Origin: an uncultured Oscillospiraceae bacterium
Lineage (GTDB): Bacteria; Bacillota; Clostridia; Oscillospirales; Oscillospiraceae
Reading direction: 5' to 3'
Length of the DNA stretch: 5,591 bases
Assembly: GCA_910577805.1 (NCBI GenBank)
Contig: CAJTOE010000160.1
Coordinates: forward strand, 1-5,591
In this document: positions 1 through 4,435 of the stretch, piece by piece
How positions within the stretch are numbered: position 1 is the stretch's first letter
Layout: the number at the start of each line of letters is the position of its first letter
Translations under genes and position numbers: made by a program
The notes under the pieces: generated by a model
What the model saw: the letters and a program-made list of their open reading frames with translations, nothing else
What the model was told of the DNA's origin: nothing
The model's database searches: none

Positions 1-744
1 AGCCATTACTTCGGCGACGGCTTTGCCAAGGCCTTTGACATCACCTACACCGGCAAGGACAACCAGCTCCACCACCCCCACCAGACCAGCTGGGGAGTGT
101 CCACCCGTATGATTGGCGGCATTATCATGACCCACGGCGATAATAACGGCCTGGTCCTGCCGCCCCGCATTGCGCCCATTCAGGCGATGGTCATTCCCGT
201 GGCACAGCACAAGCCCGGCGTGCTGGACGCGGCCTCCGGCCTGCTGGAGCGGCTGCAAAAGGCCGGAGTCCGGGCGAAAATGGACGCCAGCGACCAGTCC
301 ATGGGCTGGAAAGCCGCGGAGTATGAAATGAAGGGCGTTCCCCTGCGGGTGGAGATCGGCCCCAAGGATATGGAGAAGAACCAGTGCTGTATCTGCCGCC
401 GGGATTCCGGGGAAAAAGTGTATGTGCCCCTGGAGGACCTGGAGAGCGCGGTGAAGGAGCTGCTGGACAGCGTCCATGAGGGGCTGTACCAGCGGGCGAA
501 GAAGAACCTGGAGGACCATACCAGGGTGTGCCTGACGCTGGAGGACGTAAAGGCGTTCATGGAGAGCGAGGGCGGCTTTGCCAAGACCATGTGGTGCGGG
601 GAGCTGGACTGCGAGCTGAAGATGAAGGAGCAGGCCGGCGTTACCTCCCGCTGTATGCCCCTGGAGCAGGAGAAGGTGGGCGAGACGTGCGTGTGCTGCG
701 GGAAGCCTGCCAAGCATATGATTTACTGGGGCGTAGCTTATTGA
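1..744 (+). CDS. proS: Prolyl-tRNA synthetase, archaeal/eukaryote-like type, C-terminal half (5' partial)
   Basis: Cytoplasmic class II aminoacyl-tRNA synthetase that charges tRNA-Pro with proline. The frame is open from base 1, so the start lies outside the window; 247 codons are visible. The fragment opens in the catalytic domain (SHYFGDGFAKAFDI) and contains class II motif 3, THGDNNGLVLPPRIAP, with its conserved Arg, at about visible residues 42-57. The anticodon-binding domain follows to about residue 155. The C-terminal zinc-binding domain has the expected Cys spacing: C-x4-C in WCGELDC and C-x2-C in CVCC. The protein ends in the family's usual aromatic tail (YWGVAY). No editing-domain (INS) sequence is seen, as expected for this ProRS type, which many Clostridia have. 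The TGA stop at 742-744 is followed directly by a terminator, so this is the last gene of its transcript. Confidence 0.95.
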   Translation, partial: SHYFGDGFAKAFDITYTGKDNQLHHPHQTSWGVSTRMIGGIIMTHGDNNGLVLPPRIAPIQAMVIPVAQHKPGVLDAASGLLERLQKAGVRAKMDASDQSMGWKAAEYEMKGVPLRVEIGPKDMEKNQCCICRRDSGEKVYVPLEDLESAVKELLDSVHEGLYQRAKKNLEDHTRVCLTLEDVKAFMESEGGFAKTMWCGELDCELKMKEQAGVTSRCMPLEQEKVGETCVCCGKPAKHMIYWGVAY

Positions 745-747
745 CGC

Positions 748-783
748 AAAAAACCAGCCTCCCAAGATGGGGGCTGGTTTTTT
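748..783 (+). terminator. Rho-independent terminator after proS, probably bidirectional
   Basis: A-tract plus CCAGCC-t-CCC pairs with GGGGGCTGG plus T-tract, with an AAGAT loop and a single bulged T. It begins 3 bases after the proS stop. Because the stem is flanked by six A on one side and six T on the other, it can also stop transcription arriving from the minus strand, that is, from the promoter at 1054-1081. Confidence 0.9.
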
Positions 784-784
784 G

Positions 785-935
785 TTCTATGCAGGGGAGG
801 TCTGCGGCCGTTTAGGATAGTACAAATTCAGCCGGAAGTTGGATAGCCAAAAGGAAGTCTAAAGAAGTCTGATGATGGATGACCAAGGGGGTCGGTCATA
901 AGCAGTATGTGGCCGCAGACCTCCCCTGCATAGAA
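785..935. repeat. 151-bp unit bounded by perfect 25-bp inverted repeats
   Basis: Bases 785-809 are the exact reverse complement of 911-935 (arms containing GCAGGGGAGG and CCTCCCCTGC), with 101 bp between. The left arm begins right after the proS terminator T-tract; the right arm ends two bases from the stop codon of the small minus-strand ORF at 938-1003. The core has a direct repeat GAAGTCT (854-860 and 864-870, one helical turn apart), two GGATAG copies (815-820, 841-846) and a small hairpin ATGACC/GGTCAT (879-884, 894-899). I see no transposase, no clear target-site duplication and no convincing promoter inside. It could be a MITE-like insertion, an invertible segment, or the 3' hairpin of the minus-strand transcript. 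Confidence 0.75.
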
Positions 936-937
936 AA

Positions 938-1003
938 TCAAAAGTCGTGCCGGGCAGTAGAGATGGCGTGGGCGAGTAGTTCAATGTCAATATTTGGTTC
1001 CAT
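938..1003 (-). CDS. Small ORF (21 codons) with strong promoter and RBS, function unknown
   Basis: On the minus strand an ATG at 1003 opens a 21-residue frame beginning MEPNIDIELLAH and ending in TARHDF, stop TGA at 938-940. It was picked out by its signals: a GAGGTGAT Shine-Dalgarno (1007-1014) at suitable spacing, and a consensus sigma-A promoter further upstream. The peptide is acidic at the N-terminus and has no membrane segment, so it does not look like a classic hydrophobic type I toxin. It may be a real micropeptide, a leader, or the 5' remnant of a longer gene cut off by the inverted-repeat unit that starts two bases after its stop. It is divergent from the XRE regulator gene, the usual arrangement for a repressor and its target. 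I do not recognise a family. Confidence 0.45.
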   Translation of the reverse strand: MEPNIDIELLAHAISTARHDF

Positions 1004-1027
1004 GGGATCACCTCATAATCCGTTGCA

Positions 1028-1096
1028 CACTAATGTTTGTCAGGATGAAACTAATTATATCACCATATACTTAAATGTCAAGAACAATCGTTAGTG
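1028..1096. promoter_or_regulatory. Operator-like inverted repeat pair in the divergent control region
   Basis: CACTAATGTTTGT (1028-1040) is the inverse of ACAATCGTTAGTG (1084-1096) at 11 of 13 positions. The two sites bracket the minus-strand promoter: one lies just downstream of its predicted start, the other just upstream of its -35 box and close to the start of the XRE gene. Each site is itself partly palindromic (AC-A-CG-T-GT pattern). This placement suits binding by the adjacent XRE repressor, both to silence the minus-strand promoter and for autoregulation. Binding is inferred, not shown. Confidence 0.5.
1054..1081 (-). promoter_or_regulatory. Consensus sigma-A promoter, minus strand
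   Basis: On the minus strand TTGACA (1081-1076) and TATAAT (1059-1054) are both perfect, with a 16-bp spacer. Predicted start is near 1047. It drives the 21-codon ORF and then the inverted-repeat unit, and would end at the proS terminator, giving an RNA of roughly 300 nt. Confidence 0.8.
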
Positions 1097-1108
1097 CAGG
1101 TATGTAAT

Positions 1109-1360
1109 ATGGTGATGGACGTTTTGCCCAAAAGATTGAAAGAATGCAGAGAAAAAATGAAATACCGGCAAATAGATGTTGCAACTTACAGTGATATTAC
1201 AGAGGCTGCCTACCAAAACTATGAGCGCGGCAGGCGTGAGCCCAAACTGTCCATTTTAATGAGAATCGCCCAGACCTTCCATGTCTCCGTGGATTACCTC
1301 GTGGGCCTTACCGATGAACCTAAACCTTACCCGCCCCCTAAGAACAGCCAGGAACCGTAA
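1109..1360 (+). CDS. XRE-family helix-turn-helix transcriptional regulator
   Basis: An 83-residue single-domain DNA-binding protein of the phage-repressor (Cro/C1, HTH_3) type. Five helices fit the family: LPKRLKECREKMKYRQ, then the HTH itself (QIDVATYSDI followed by recognition helix TEAAYQNYERGRREP), then KLSILMRIAQTF and the typical closing helix VSVDYLVGLTDEP. The tail is proline-rich and carries no second sensor or protease domain. ATG 1109 is preferred because AGG at 1098-1100 sits 8 bases upstream; a GTG at 1094 and an ATG at 1115 are alternatives. The gene diverges from a strong minus-strand promoter flanked by inverted-repeat operators, so it most likely represses that promoter and itself. 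Short XRE proteins of this kind are common in mobile elements and as stand-alone regulators; which applies here cannot be told. Confidence 0.85.
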   Translation: MVMDVLPKRLKECREKMKYRQIDVATYSDITEAAYQNYERGRREPKLSILMRIAQTFHVSVDYLVGLTDEPKPYPPPKNSQEP

Positions 1361-1368
1361 TGGAGTGC

Positions 1369-1386
1369 GGCCCTTCGGCTTTTTTT
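1369..1386 (+). terminator. Weak candidate terminator after the XRE gene
   Basis: A short GGCC-CTTC-GGCT stem (4 bp with one G-U pair) is followed by seven T. It begins 9 bases after the XRE stop codon. The T-tract is good but the stem is short. Confidence 0.4.
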
Positions 1387-1388
1387 CA

Positions 1389-1599
1389 CCCTCATCCGTC
1401 ACGCTTCGCGTGCCACCTTCCCCCGTGAGGGGGAAGGCTCCAACACTGGCACTTACATGACTGCACAGTAGTATCGGTAGTCGCACCGATAAGCCTTCCC
1501 CCACCAGGGGGAAGGCCGACTCCCCCTGTCAGGGGGAGATGTCGAGCGTAGCGAGACAGAGGGGGTAGGGGACCTGGCCGAAGGCCAGACGGATGAGGG
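1389..1599. repeat. Chain of intergenic hairpins enclosed by a 12-bp inverted repeat
   Basis: CCCTCATCCGTC (1389-1400) is inversely repeated at 1588-1599. Between them lie successive perfect or near-perfect stems: CACGC/GCGTG (1400-1412), CCTTCCCCC/GGGGGAAGG (1416-1437), ATCGGT/ACCGAT (1473-1490), GCCTTCCCCC/GGGGGAAGGC (1493-1516), CTCCCCCTG/CAGGGGGAG (1520-1538) and CTGGCC/GGCCAG (1574-1588). The GGGGGAAGG stem occurs twice. This is a non-coding, modular repeat of the kind scattered between genes in Oscillospiraceae (recalled, not searched). The open frames that cross it are by-products of the repeat. Nothing else is seen in 1361-1661. Confidence 0.75.
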
Positions 1600-1661
1600 C
1601 GAGGGGAAAGGGCTCCCCCGCACCTACAAATTAATAATCACAGATTTTTTCCAAAAAGTGA

Positions 1662-1690
1662 TTGACAATCCCATAAGAATGTGGTAAGAT
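1662..1690 (+). promoter_or_regulatory. Sigma-A promoter of the tRNA cluster
   Basis: TTGACA (1662-1667), a 17-bp spacer, and TAAGAT (1685-1690) preceded by TGG, giving an extended -10. It lies 35 bases upstream of tRNA-Gly, and it is the only clear promoter seen for the five tRNAs. Confidence 0.85.
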
Positions 1691-1725
1691 ACGAGGGCTG
1701 AAGTGAGGTATACTGCGGTTCCCAT

Positions 1726-1799
1726 GCGGGTGTAGTTCAATGGTAGAATCCCAGCCTTCCAAGCTGGTCGCGTGGGTTCGATTCCCATCACCCGCTCCA
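1726..1799 (+). tRNA. tRNA-Gly (UCC)
   Basis: Acceptor GCGGGTG (1726-1732) pairs with CACCCGC (1789-1795); discriminator T and encoded CCA at 1797-1799. Anticodon arm CCAGC-CTTCCAA-GCTGG gives anticodon TCC. The T arm has TGGG-TTCGATT-CCCA. First gene of the cluster. Confidence 0.97.
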
Positions 1800-1802
1800 T
1801 AT

Positions 1803-1879
<77 letters not shown>

Positions 1880-1903
1880 AACCGCCGGTATCTCGCATAA
1901 TAT

Positions 1904-1981
1904 GGTGGGTGTAGCTCAGTTGGTTAGAGCATCGGATTGTGGTTCCGAGGGTCGAGGGTTCGAGTCCCTTTACCCACCCCA
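1904..1981 (+). tRNA. tRNA-His (GUG)
   Basis: Acceptor GTGGGTG (1905-1911) pairs with TACCCAC (1971-1977). G1904 is the extra G-1 that pairs with discriminator C1978, the hallmark of tRNA-His. Anticodon loop TTGTGGT gives GTG. T arm GAGGG-TTCGAGT-CCCTT. CCA at 1979-1981 is encoded. Confidence 0.97.
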
Positions 1982-1989
1982 TAAAGCGA

Positions 1990-2025
1990 CAGGGCCGGAG
2001 CCTGCGGCTCCGGCCCTGGTTTTTT
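1990..2025 (+). terminator. Strong Rho-independent terminator inside the tRNA cluster
   Basis: A 13-bp GC-rich stem (1990-2002 with 2006-2018, CAGGGCCGGAGCC and its complement) closed by a TGC loop and followed by G and six T. It lies 8 bases after tRNA-His and 12 bases before tRNA-Gln. Confidence 0.92.
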
Positions 2026-2037
2026 CCGCCAGGATAC

Positions 2038-2112
2038 AGGGGTGTAGCCAAGTGGTAAGGCAAGGGACTTTGACTCCCTCAGTCGCTGGTTCGAGTCCAG
2101 CCATCCCTGCCA
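2038..2112 (+). tRNA. tRNA-Gln (UUG)
   Basis: Acceptor AGGGGTG (2038-2044) pairs with CATCCCT (2102-2108), then discriminator G and encoded CCA (2110-2112). The weak A-U first pair and G73 fit a glutamine tRNA. Anticodon arm AGGGA-CTTTGAC-TCCCT gives anticodon TTG. T loop TTCGAGT. No promoter is seen in the 12 bases between the preceding terminator and its 5' end. Confidence 0.96.
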
Positions 2113-2137
2113 GCTTTCCCCCCTCCCCCCACGATAT

Positions 2138-2213
2138 GACCCAGTAGCTCAGTCGGCAGAGCACCTGCCTTTTAAGCAGGGTGTCCGGAGTTCGAATCTC
2201 CGCTGGGTCACCA
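2138..2213 (+). tRNA. tRNA-Lys (UUU)
   Basis: Acceptor GACCCAG (2138-2144) pairs with CTGGGTC (2203-2209); discriminator A and encoded CCA at 2211-2213. Anticodon arm CCTGC-CTTTTAA-GCAGG gives anticodon TTT. T arm CGGAG-TTCGAAT-CTCCG. It follows tRNA-Gln after a 25-base pyrimidine-rich gap. Confidence 0.97.
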
Positions 2214-2219
2214 CCTTCC

Positions 2220-2254
2220 GGAGCAAGCTGTCTGCCGCTTGCTCCGTCTTTTTT
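2220..2254 (+). terminator. Rho-independent terminator ending the tRNA cluster
   Basis: GGAGCAAGC (2220-2228) pairs with GCTTGCTCC (2237-2245) around an 8-base loop, followed by GTC and six T. It starts 7 bases after the tRNA-Lys CCA and ends 23 bases before the smpB start codon. Confidence 0.9.
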
Positions 2255-2277
2255 ACAGGCCGGAAGGAGGCGTTTCT

Positions 2278-2736
2278 ATGGCCGCTGACGCCGTGAAGGT
2301 CATCGCAAACAACAAAAAAGCGTTTCACGACTACTTTATTGAGGAAAAATTCGAGGCCGGCATCGAGCTGGCCGGCACCGAGGTAAAATCCCTCCGGCTG
2401 GGCAACGTGAACCTGAAGGACTCTTTCTGCCTGATTAAGGACGGCCAGCTCTCCGTGCTGGGGATGCACATCAGCCCCTATGAAAAGGGTAACATCTTCA
2501 ATAAGGAACCCCGCCGCCCCAGACGGCTGCTGATGCACAAGCGGGAGATTTTACGCCTGTTCGGCCGCATCAAGCAGGACGGCTACTCCCTTATCCCTCT
2601 GTCGGTCTATTTCCGAGGCCCCAGAGTCAAACTGGAGCTGGGCCTGGCCCGCGGAAAGAAGCTCTATGACAAACGGGCCTCCGCCGCCTCGCGGGACGCC
2701 AAGCGGGAAATGGACCGGGCTATGAAAAACCGGTAA
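2278..2736 (+). CDS. smpB: SsrA-binding protein SmpB
   Basis: A 152-residue cytoplasmic RNA-binding protein that partners tmRNA in trans-translation: it delivers alanyl-tmRNA to ribosomes stalled on broken mRNAs and takes the place of the missing codon-anticodon stem. Family landmarks in order: NNKKAFHDYFIEEKFEAGIEL at the N-terminus; GTEVKSLRLGNVNLKDSFC; the HISPYEKGN segment; PRRPRRLLMHKREI; YSLIPLSVYFRGPRVKLELGLARGKKLYDKR; and a basic tail (AKREMDRAMKNR), which enters the empty mRNA channel. Length is typical for the family. ATG 2278 is chosen over an in-frame upstream start at 2239 because GGAAGGAGG (2262-2270) lies 7 bases before it, and 2239 falls inside the terminator stem. Its RNA partner ssrA lies about 1 kb downstream in the same window. 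Confidence 0.97.
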   Translation: MAADAVKVIANNKKAFHDYFIEEKFEAGIELAGTEVKSLRLGNVNLKDSFCLIKDGQLSVLGMHISPYEKGNIFNKEPRRPRRLLMHKREILRLFGRIKQDGYSLIPLSVYFRGPRVKLELGLARGKKLYDKRASAASRDAKREMDRAMKNR

Positions 2737-2781
2737 GCGCTGTATTTCGATTTTTTGGATTTTGGAAAGGATTTGATCGCT

Positions 2782-3276
2782 ATGAACAATCCCATCGTTA
2801 CCATTGAGATGGAGGGCGGCGGCGTGATGAAGGCCGAGCTCTACCCGGACAAAGCGCCTAATACCGTCCACAATTTCATCTCCCTGATTCAAAAGGGCTT
2901 TTATGACGGCCTGACCTTCCACCGCTGCATCCCCGGCTTCATGATCCAGGGCGGCGACCCCCAGGGCACCGGTACCGGCGGTCCGGGCTACAGCATCAAG
3001 GGGGAGTTCTCCTCCAACGGCTTCGCAAACGACCTGGCCCACGAGCGGGGCGTGCTGTCCATGGCCCGGACCATGAACCCCAACTCCGCCGGAAGTCAGT
3101 TCTTCATTATGGTGGCCGCCGCCCCCCACCTGGACGGGGAATATGCCGCGTTCGGGAAGGTGACCGAGGGTATGGAGGCGGCGGACAAGGCTGTCGGCTC
3201 CGGCAGCCGCCGCAAGATGGCGAAAGTCACCGTGGAGACCTTTGGGGTGGATTACCCCGAACCGGAAACTGTGTGA
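2782..3276 (+). CDS. Cyclophilin-type peptidyl-prolyl cis-trans isomerase
   Basis: A 164-residue single-domain cyclophilin, catalysing cis-trans isomerisation of Xaa-Pro bonds during protein folding. No signal peptide or lipobox, so probably cytoplasmic. Motifs in order: VMKAELYPDKAPNTVHNFISL; the catalytic segment FHRCIPGFMIQGGDPQGTG with the active-site Arg and the F-M-Q residues; SMARTMNPNSAGSQFFIM; and HLDGEYAAFGKV. The Trp that gives human cyclophilin A its cyclosporin affinity is absent, as usual in small bacterial cyclophilins (HLDGEYAAFG instead of a Trp-Leu-Asp-Gly version). ATG 2782 is chosen because GGAAAGGA (2764-2771) lies about 10 bases upstream; a TTG at 2755 has no such site. 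It follows smpB by 45 bases with no terminator between, so the two are probably co-transcribed, and a strong terminator closes the unit. Confidence 0.95.
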   Translation: MNNPIVTIEMEGGGVMKAELYPDKAPNTVHNFISLIQKGFYDGLTFHRCIPGFMIQGGDPQGTGTGGPGYSIKGEFSSNGFANDLAHERGVLSMARTMNPNSAGSQFFIMVAAAPHLDGEYAAFGKVTEGMEAADKAVGSGSRRKMAKVTVETFGVDYPEPETV

Positions 3277-3284
3277 TCTCTCCT

Positions 3285-3313
3285 CCCGCCCTGTGTGCCA
3301 GGGCGGGTTTTTT
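3285..3313 (+). terminator. Rho-independent terminator after the cyclophilin gene
   Basis: CCCGCCCT (3285-3292) pairs with AGGGCGGG (3300-3307) around GTGTGCC, followed by six T. It begins 8 bases after the stop codon. Confidence 0.93.
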
Positions 3314-3390
3314 CATACTGAAAAACAATACATAGGGGGTAAAAGAAAAAGGTCTGGGCGGTCTTTTAGCACGATTCTGGCATTTGCGCA

Positions 3391-3588
3391 GAGACCTACG
3401 ATTTTTACAGCGACGGAAAGGCGCTCCGTTTTGGAAAGCACCCCCATAAATTTTTATTAGATGGCACGGTGATGTTAGGATACCGGGGCAAGGACTGCGC
3501 GGCCGGGCTGACGCTCCATGCCCCCGCCGGGAGCTACACGGAGGAGTTCGCCAAGAAGAACAAGATCAAATTCGAGGCGCTTCCCTGA
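3391..3588 (+). pseudogene. Decayed gene tail, product unknown
   Basis: A 65-codon frame (ETYDFYSDGKALRFGK ... EEFAKKNKIKFEALP, stop TGA at 3586-3588) has the composition of a real protein C-terminus but no plausible start: it is blocked upstream by TAG at 3367-3369, and its only in-frame ATG would leave a short stub without an RBS. Just upstream a purine-rich AGGGGGT (about 3334-3340), lysine codons, and hydrophobic stretches in two other frames (KKVWAVF, then STILAFA) look like a secretion signal broken by frameshifts and joined to this tail. My reading is a small exported or cell-surface protein gene that has decayed. I do not recognise the family, and a sequencing error cannot be excluded. 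Apart from this remnant I see nothing coding between the cyclophilin terminator and the ssrA promoter. Confidence 0.5.
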
Positions 3589-3652
3589 CGCACGGCCCCG
3601 CGCCGCGCCTGAAAAATGTCATCAAATCGTAACACAATTCGACCGCAGATTA

Positions 3653-3661
3653 TGGTATAAT
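3653..3661 (+). promoter_or_regulatory. Extended -10 promoter of ssrA
   Basis: TGG-TATAAT (3653-3661) is a perfect extended -10 element. The -35 region (about 3633-3639, CACAATT) is poor, as is common when the extended -10 is present. The predicted start near 3668 leaves a leader of about 43 nt to be removed by RNase P at the tmRNA 5' end. Confidence 0.7.
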
Positions 3662-3710
3662 AAAATCTCCCCATGAAACAGCGGCGCAGACTTAGGCTTT
3701 GCGACGACGC

Positions 3711-4078
3711 GGGGGCGTACCGGTTTCGACGGGGACGCGGAAGCAGGAATAGCGGGCGGTGGCGTCCGGCCACCTTAAAACGGACATTCTTTATAAATTA
3801 AAGAACAACGATAATTACGCTTACGCTGCCTAATTAAAGGCGGCCGTCTGACCGGGAGAGACCACGGACCCGGCTCAGGCGTCGTTACGTGGTGAACGTG
3901 CGCCGGCAAAGCTTTGCGCCGGCCATGAATCATGAAGCTTACCCGACCAGCAGGCGTGACGGCTTGCCTGACGGGAGGGGAACAGGGCGGGAGAGCCGCC
4001 CGGAATAACCGTCTGCGCCCGGAGAGGTTCCTGTGGAAGCGTTTTCGGACGGGGGTTCAACTCCCCCCGCCTCCACCA
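3711..4078 (+). ncRNA. ssrA: Transfer-messenger RNA (tmRNA, one-piece)
   Basis: Rescues stalled ribosomes together with SmpB: it accepts alanine as a tRNA and then supplies a short reading frame that tags the protein for proteolysis. Acceptor GGGGGCG (3711-3717) pairs with CGCCTCC (4068-4074), then A and encoded CCA. The conserved 5' segment GTTTCGACGGGGA (3723-3735) and the T arm GGGGG-TTCAACT-CCCCC are present. Pseudoknot PK1 is explicit: GGTGGC (3758-3763) with GCCACC (3769-3774), and its loop GTCCG (3764-3768) with CGGAC (3781-3785). The tag frame reads KNNDNYAYAA and stops with TAA at 3831-3833; the first codon could be AAG (3801) or AAC (3804). The stop lies in the usual helix 5 loop. 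A second stem CTGACCGGG/CCCGGcTCAG (3848-3878) fits the PK2 region. Mature length 368 nt is normal. Confidence 0.97.
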
Positions 4079-4084
4079 GAAAAA

Positions 4085-4133
4085 GAGGTCAAAAAAGATT
4101 TTTGGTGAAAAAACCGAGAGATTTCAAGACCTC
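4085..4133 (+). other. A/T-rich stem-loop just after ssrA
   Basis: GAGGTC (4085-4090) pairs with GACCTC (4128-4133) around an A- and T-rich loop that itself has short complementary runs (AAAAA/TTTTT). It starts 6 bases after the tmRNA CCA and may help 3' processing or termination. Confidence 0.4.
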
Positions 4134-4134
4134 A

Positions 4135-4185
4135 GAGGCCCTTGGATAGTGAAAATCCAAGGGCCTCAAAATTTAGATTTTTCCC
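4135..4185 (+). terminator. 13-bp hairpin, probable ssrA terminator
   Basis: GAGGCCCTTGGAT (4135-4147) pairs perfectly with ATCCAAGGGCCTC (4155-4167) around AGTGAAA. The T-tract is interrupted: AAAATTTAGATTTTT follows. The stem is strong, the tail only fair. Confidence 0.7.
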
Positions 4186-4386
4186 CGCCTCCTATTCACT
4201 CAGGCAGGACTTAAACCTGCGGCAAAACAGTTTCAAATAGGGCGCTACGATTTTGAGCGTCTGTATTGAGCGTCGATCCGTCAGTTCTAAAGGAATTGAC
4301 AGACCGGCGCTTTTTGTTTTTCCAGGAAAACACAATACTCCCAGCGCCTGTTTTCAAAACAGGCAAAATCAAAAAGGGCCCCAGAC
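4186..4386. other. Gene-free, hairpin-rich intergenic stretch
   Basis: No supported gene. Visible structure: a direct repeat TTGAGCGTC (4253-4261, 4266-4274); a stem GTCAGTTC/GAATTGAC (4280-4287, 4293-4300) followed ten bases later by a T-rich run (4311-4321); and the palindrome GCCTGTTTTCAAAACAGGC (4346-4364), 9 bp each side of one base. The minus strand is open for 66 codons (4408 down to 4211) but has no ATG and no RBS. Confidence 0.5.
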
Positions 4387-4430
4387 TTTTCAGCGCAAAA
4401 AGTTGCCATTATATTAGAAAGCAAGGAGGA
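4387..4430 (+). promoter_or_regulatory. Promoter and strong RBS of the 241-residue gene
   Basis: TTTTCA (4387-4392), a 17-bp spacer and TATATT (4410-4415) form a moderate sigma-A promoter. The predicted start near 4422 leaves a very short leader holding AAGGAGGA (4423-4430), 5 bases from ATG 4436. Confidence 0.5.
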
Positions 4431-4435
4431 TTAAA

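Noticed and set aside
180..713. Long minus-strand open frame opposite proS
   Set aside because: Shadow of a GC-rich coding gene; proS is supported by motifs throughout.
879..1094. Plus-strand open frame of 71 codons through the inverted-repeat arm and control region
   Set aside because: It has no RBS, crosses the inverted-repeat arm and covers a perfect minus-strand promoter and operator-like sites.
1256..1504. Minus-strand open frame of 82 codons across the XRE gene end and hairpin repeat
   Set aside because: It lies on the repeat modules and opposite a supported gene, with no RBS.
1389..1599. CRISPR array
   Set aside because: The repeated units are hairpins of different sequence and irregular spacing, not identical direct repeats with uniform spacers.
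2551..3129. Minus-strand open frame of 192 codons opposite smpB and the cyclophilin gene
   Set aside because: It is antisense to two recognised genes and shows Gly/Val/Ala-rich shadow composition without an RBS.
3242..3460. Plus-strand 72-codon open frame after the cyclophilin gene
   Set aside because: It starts inside the cyclophilin gene, runs through its terminator and has no RBS.
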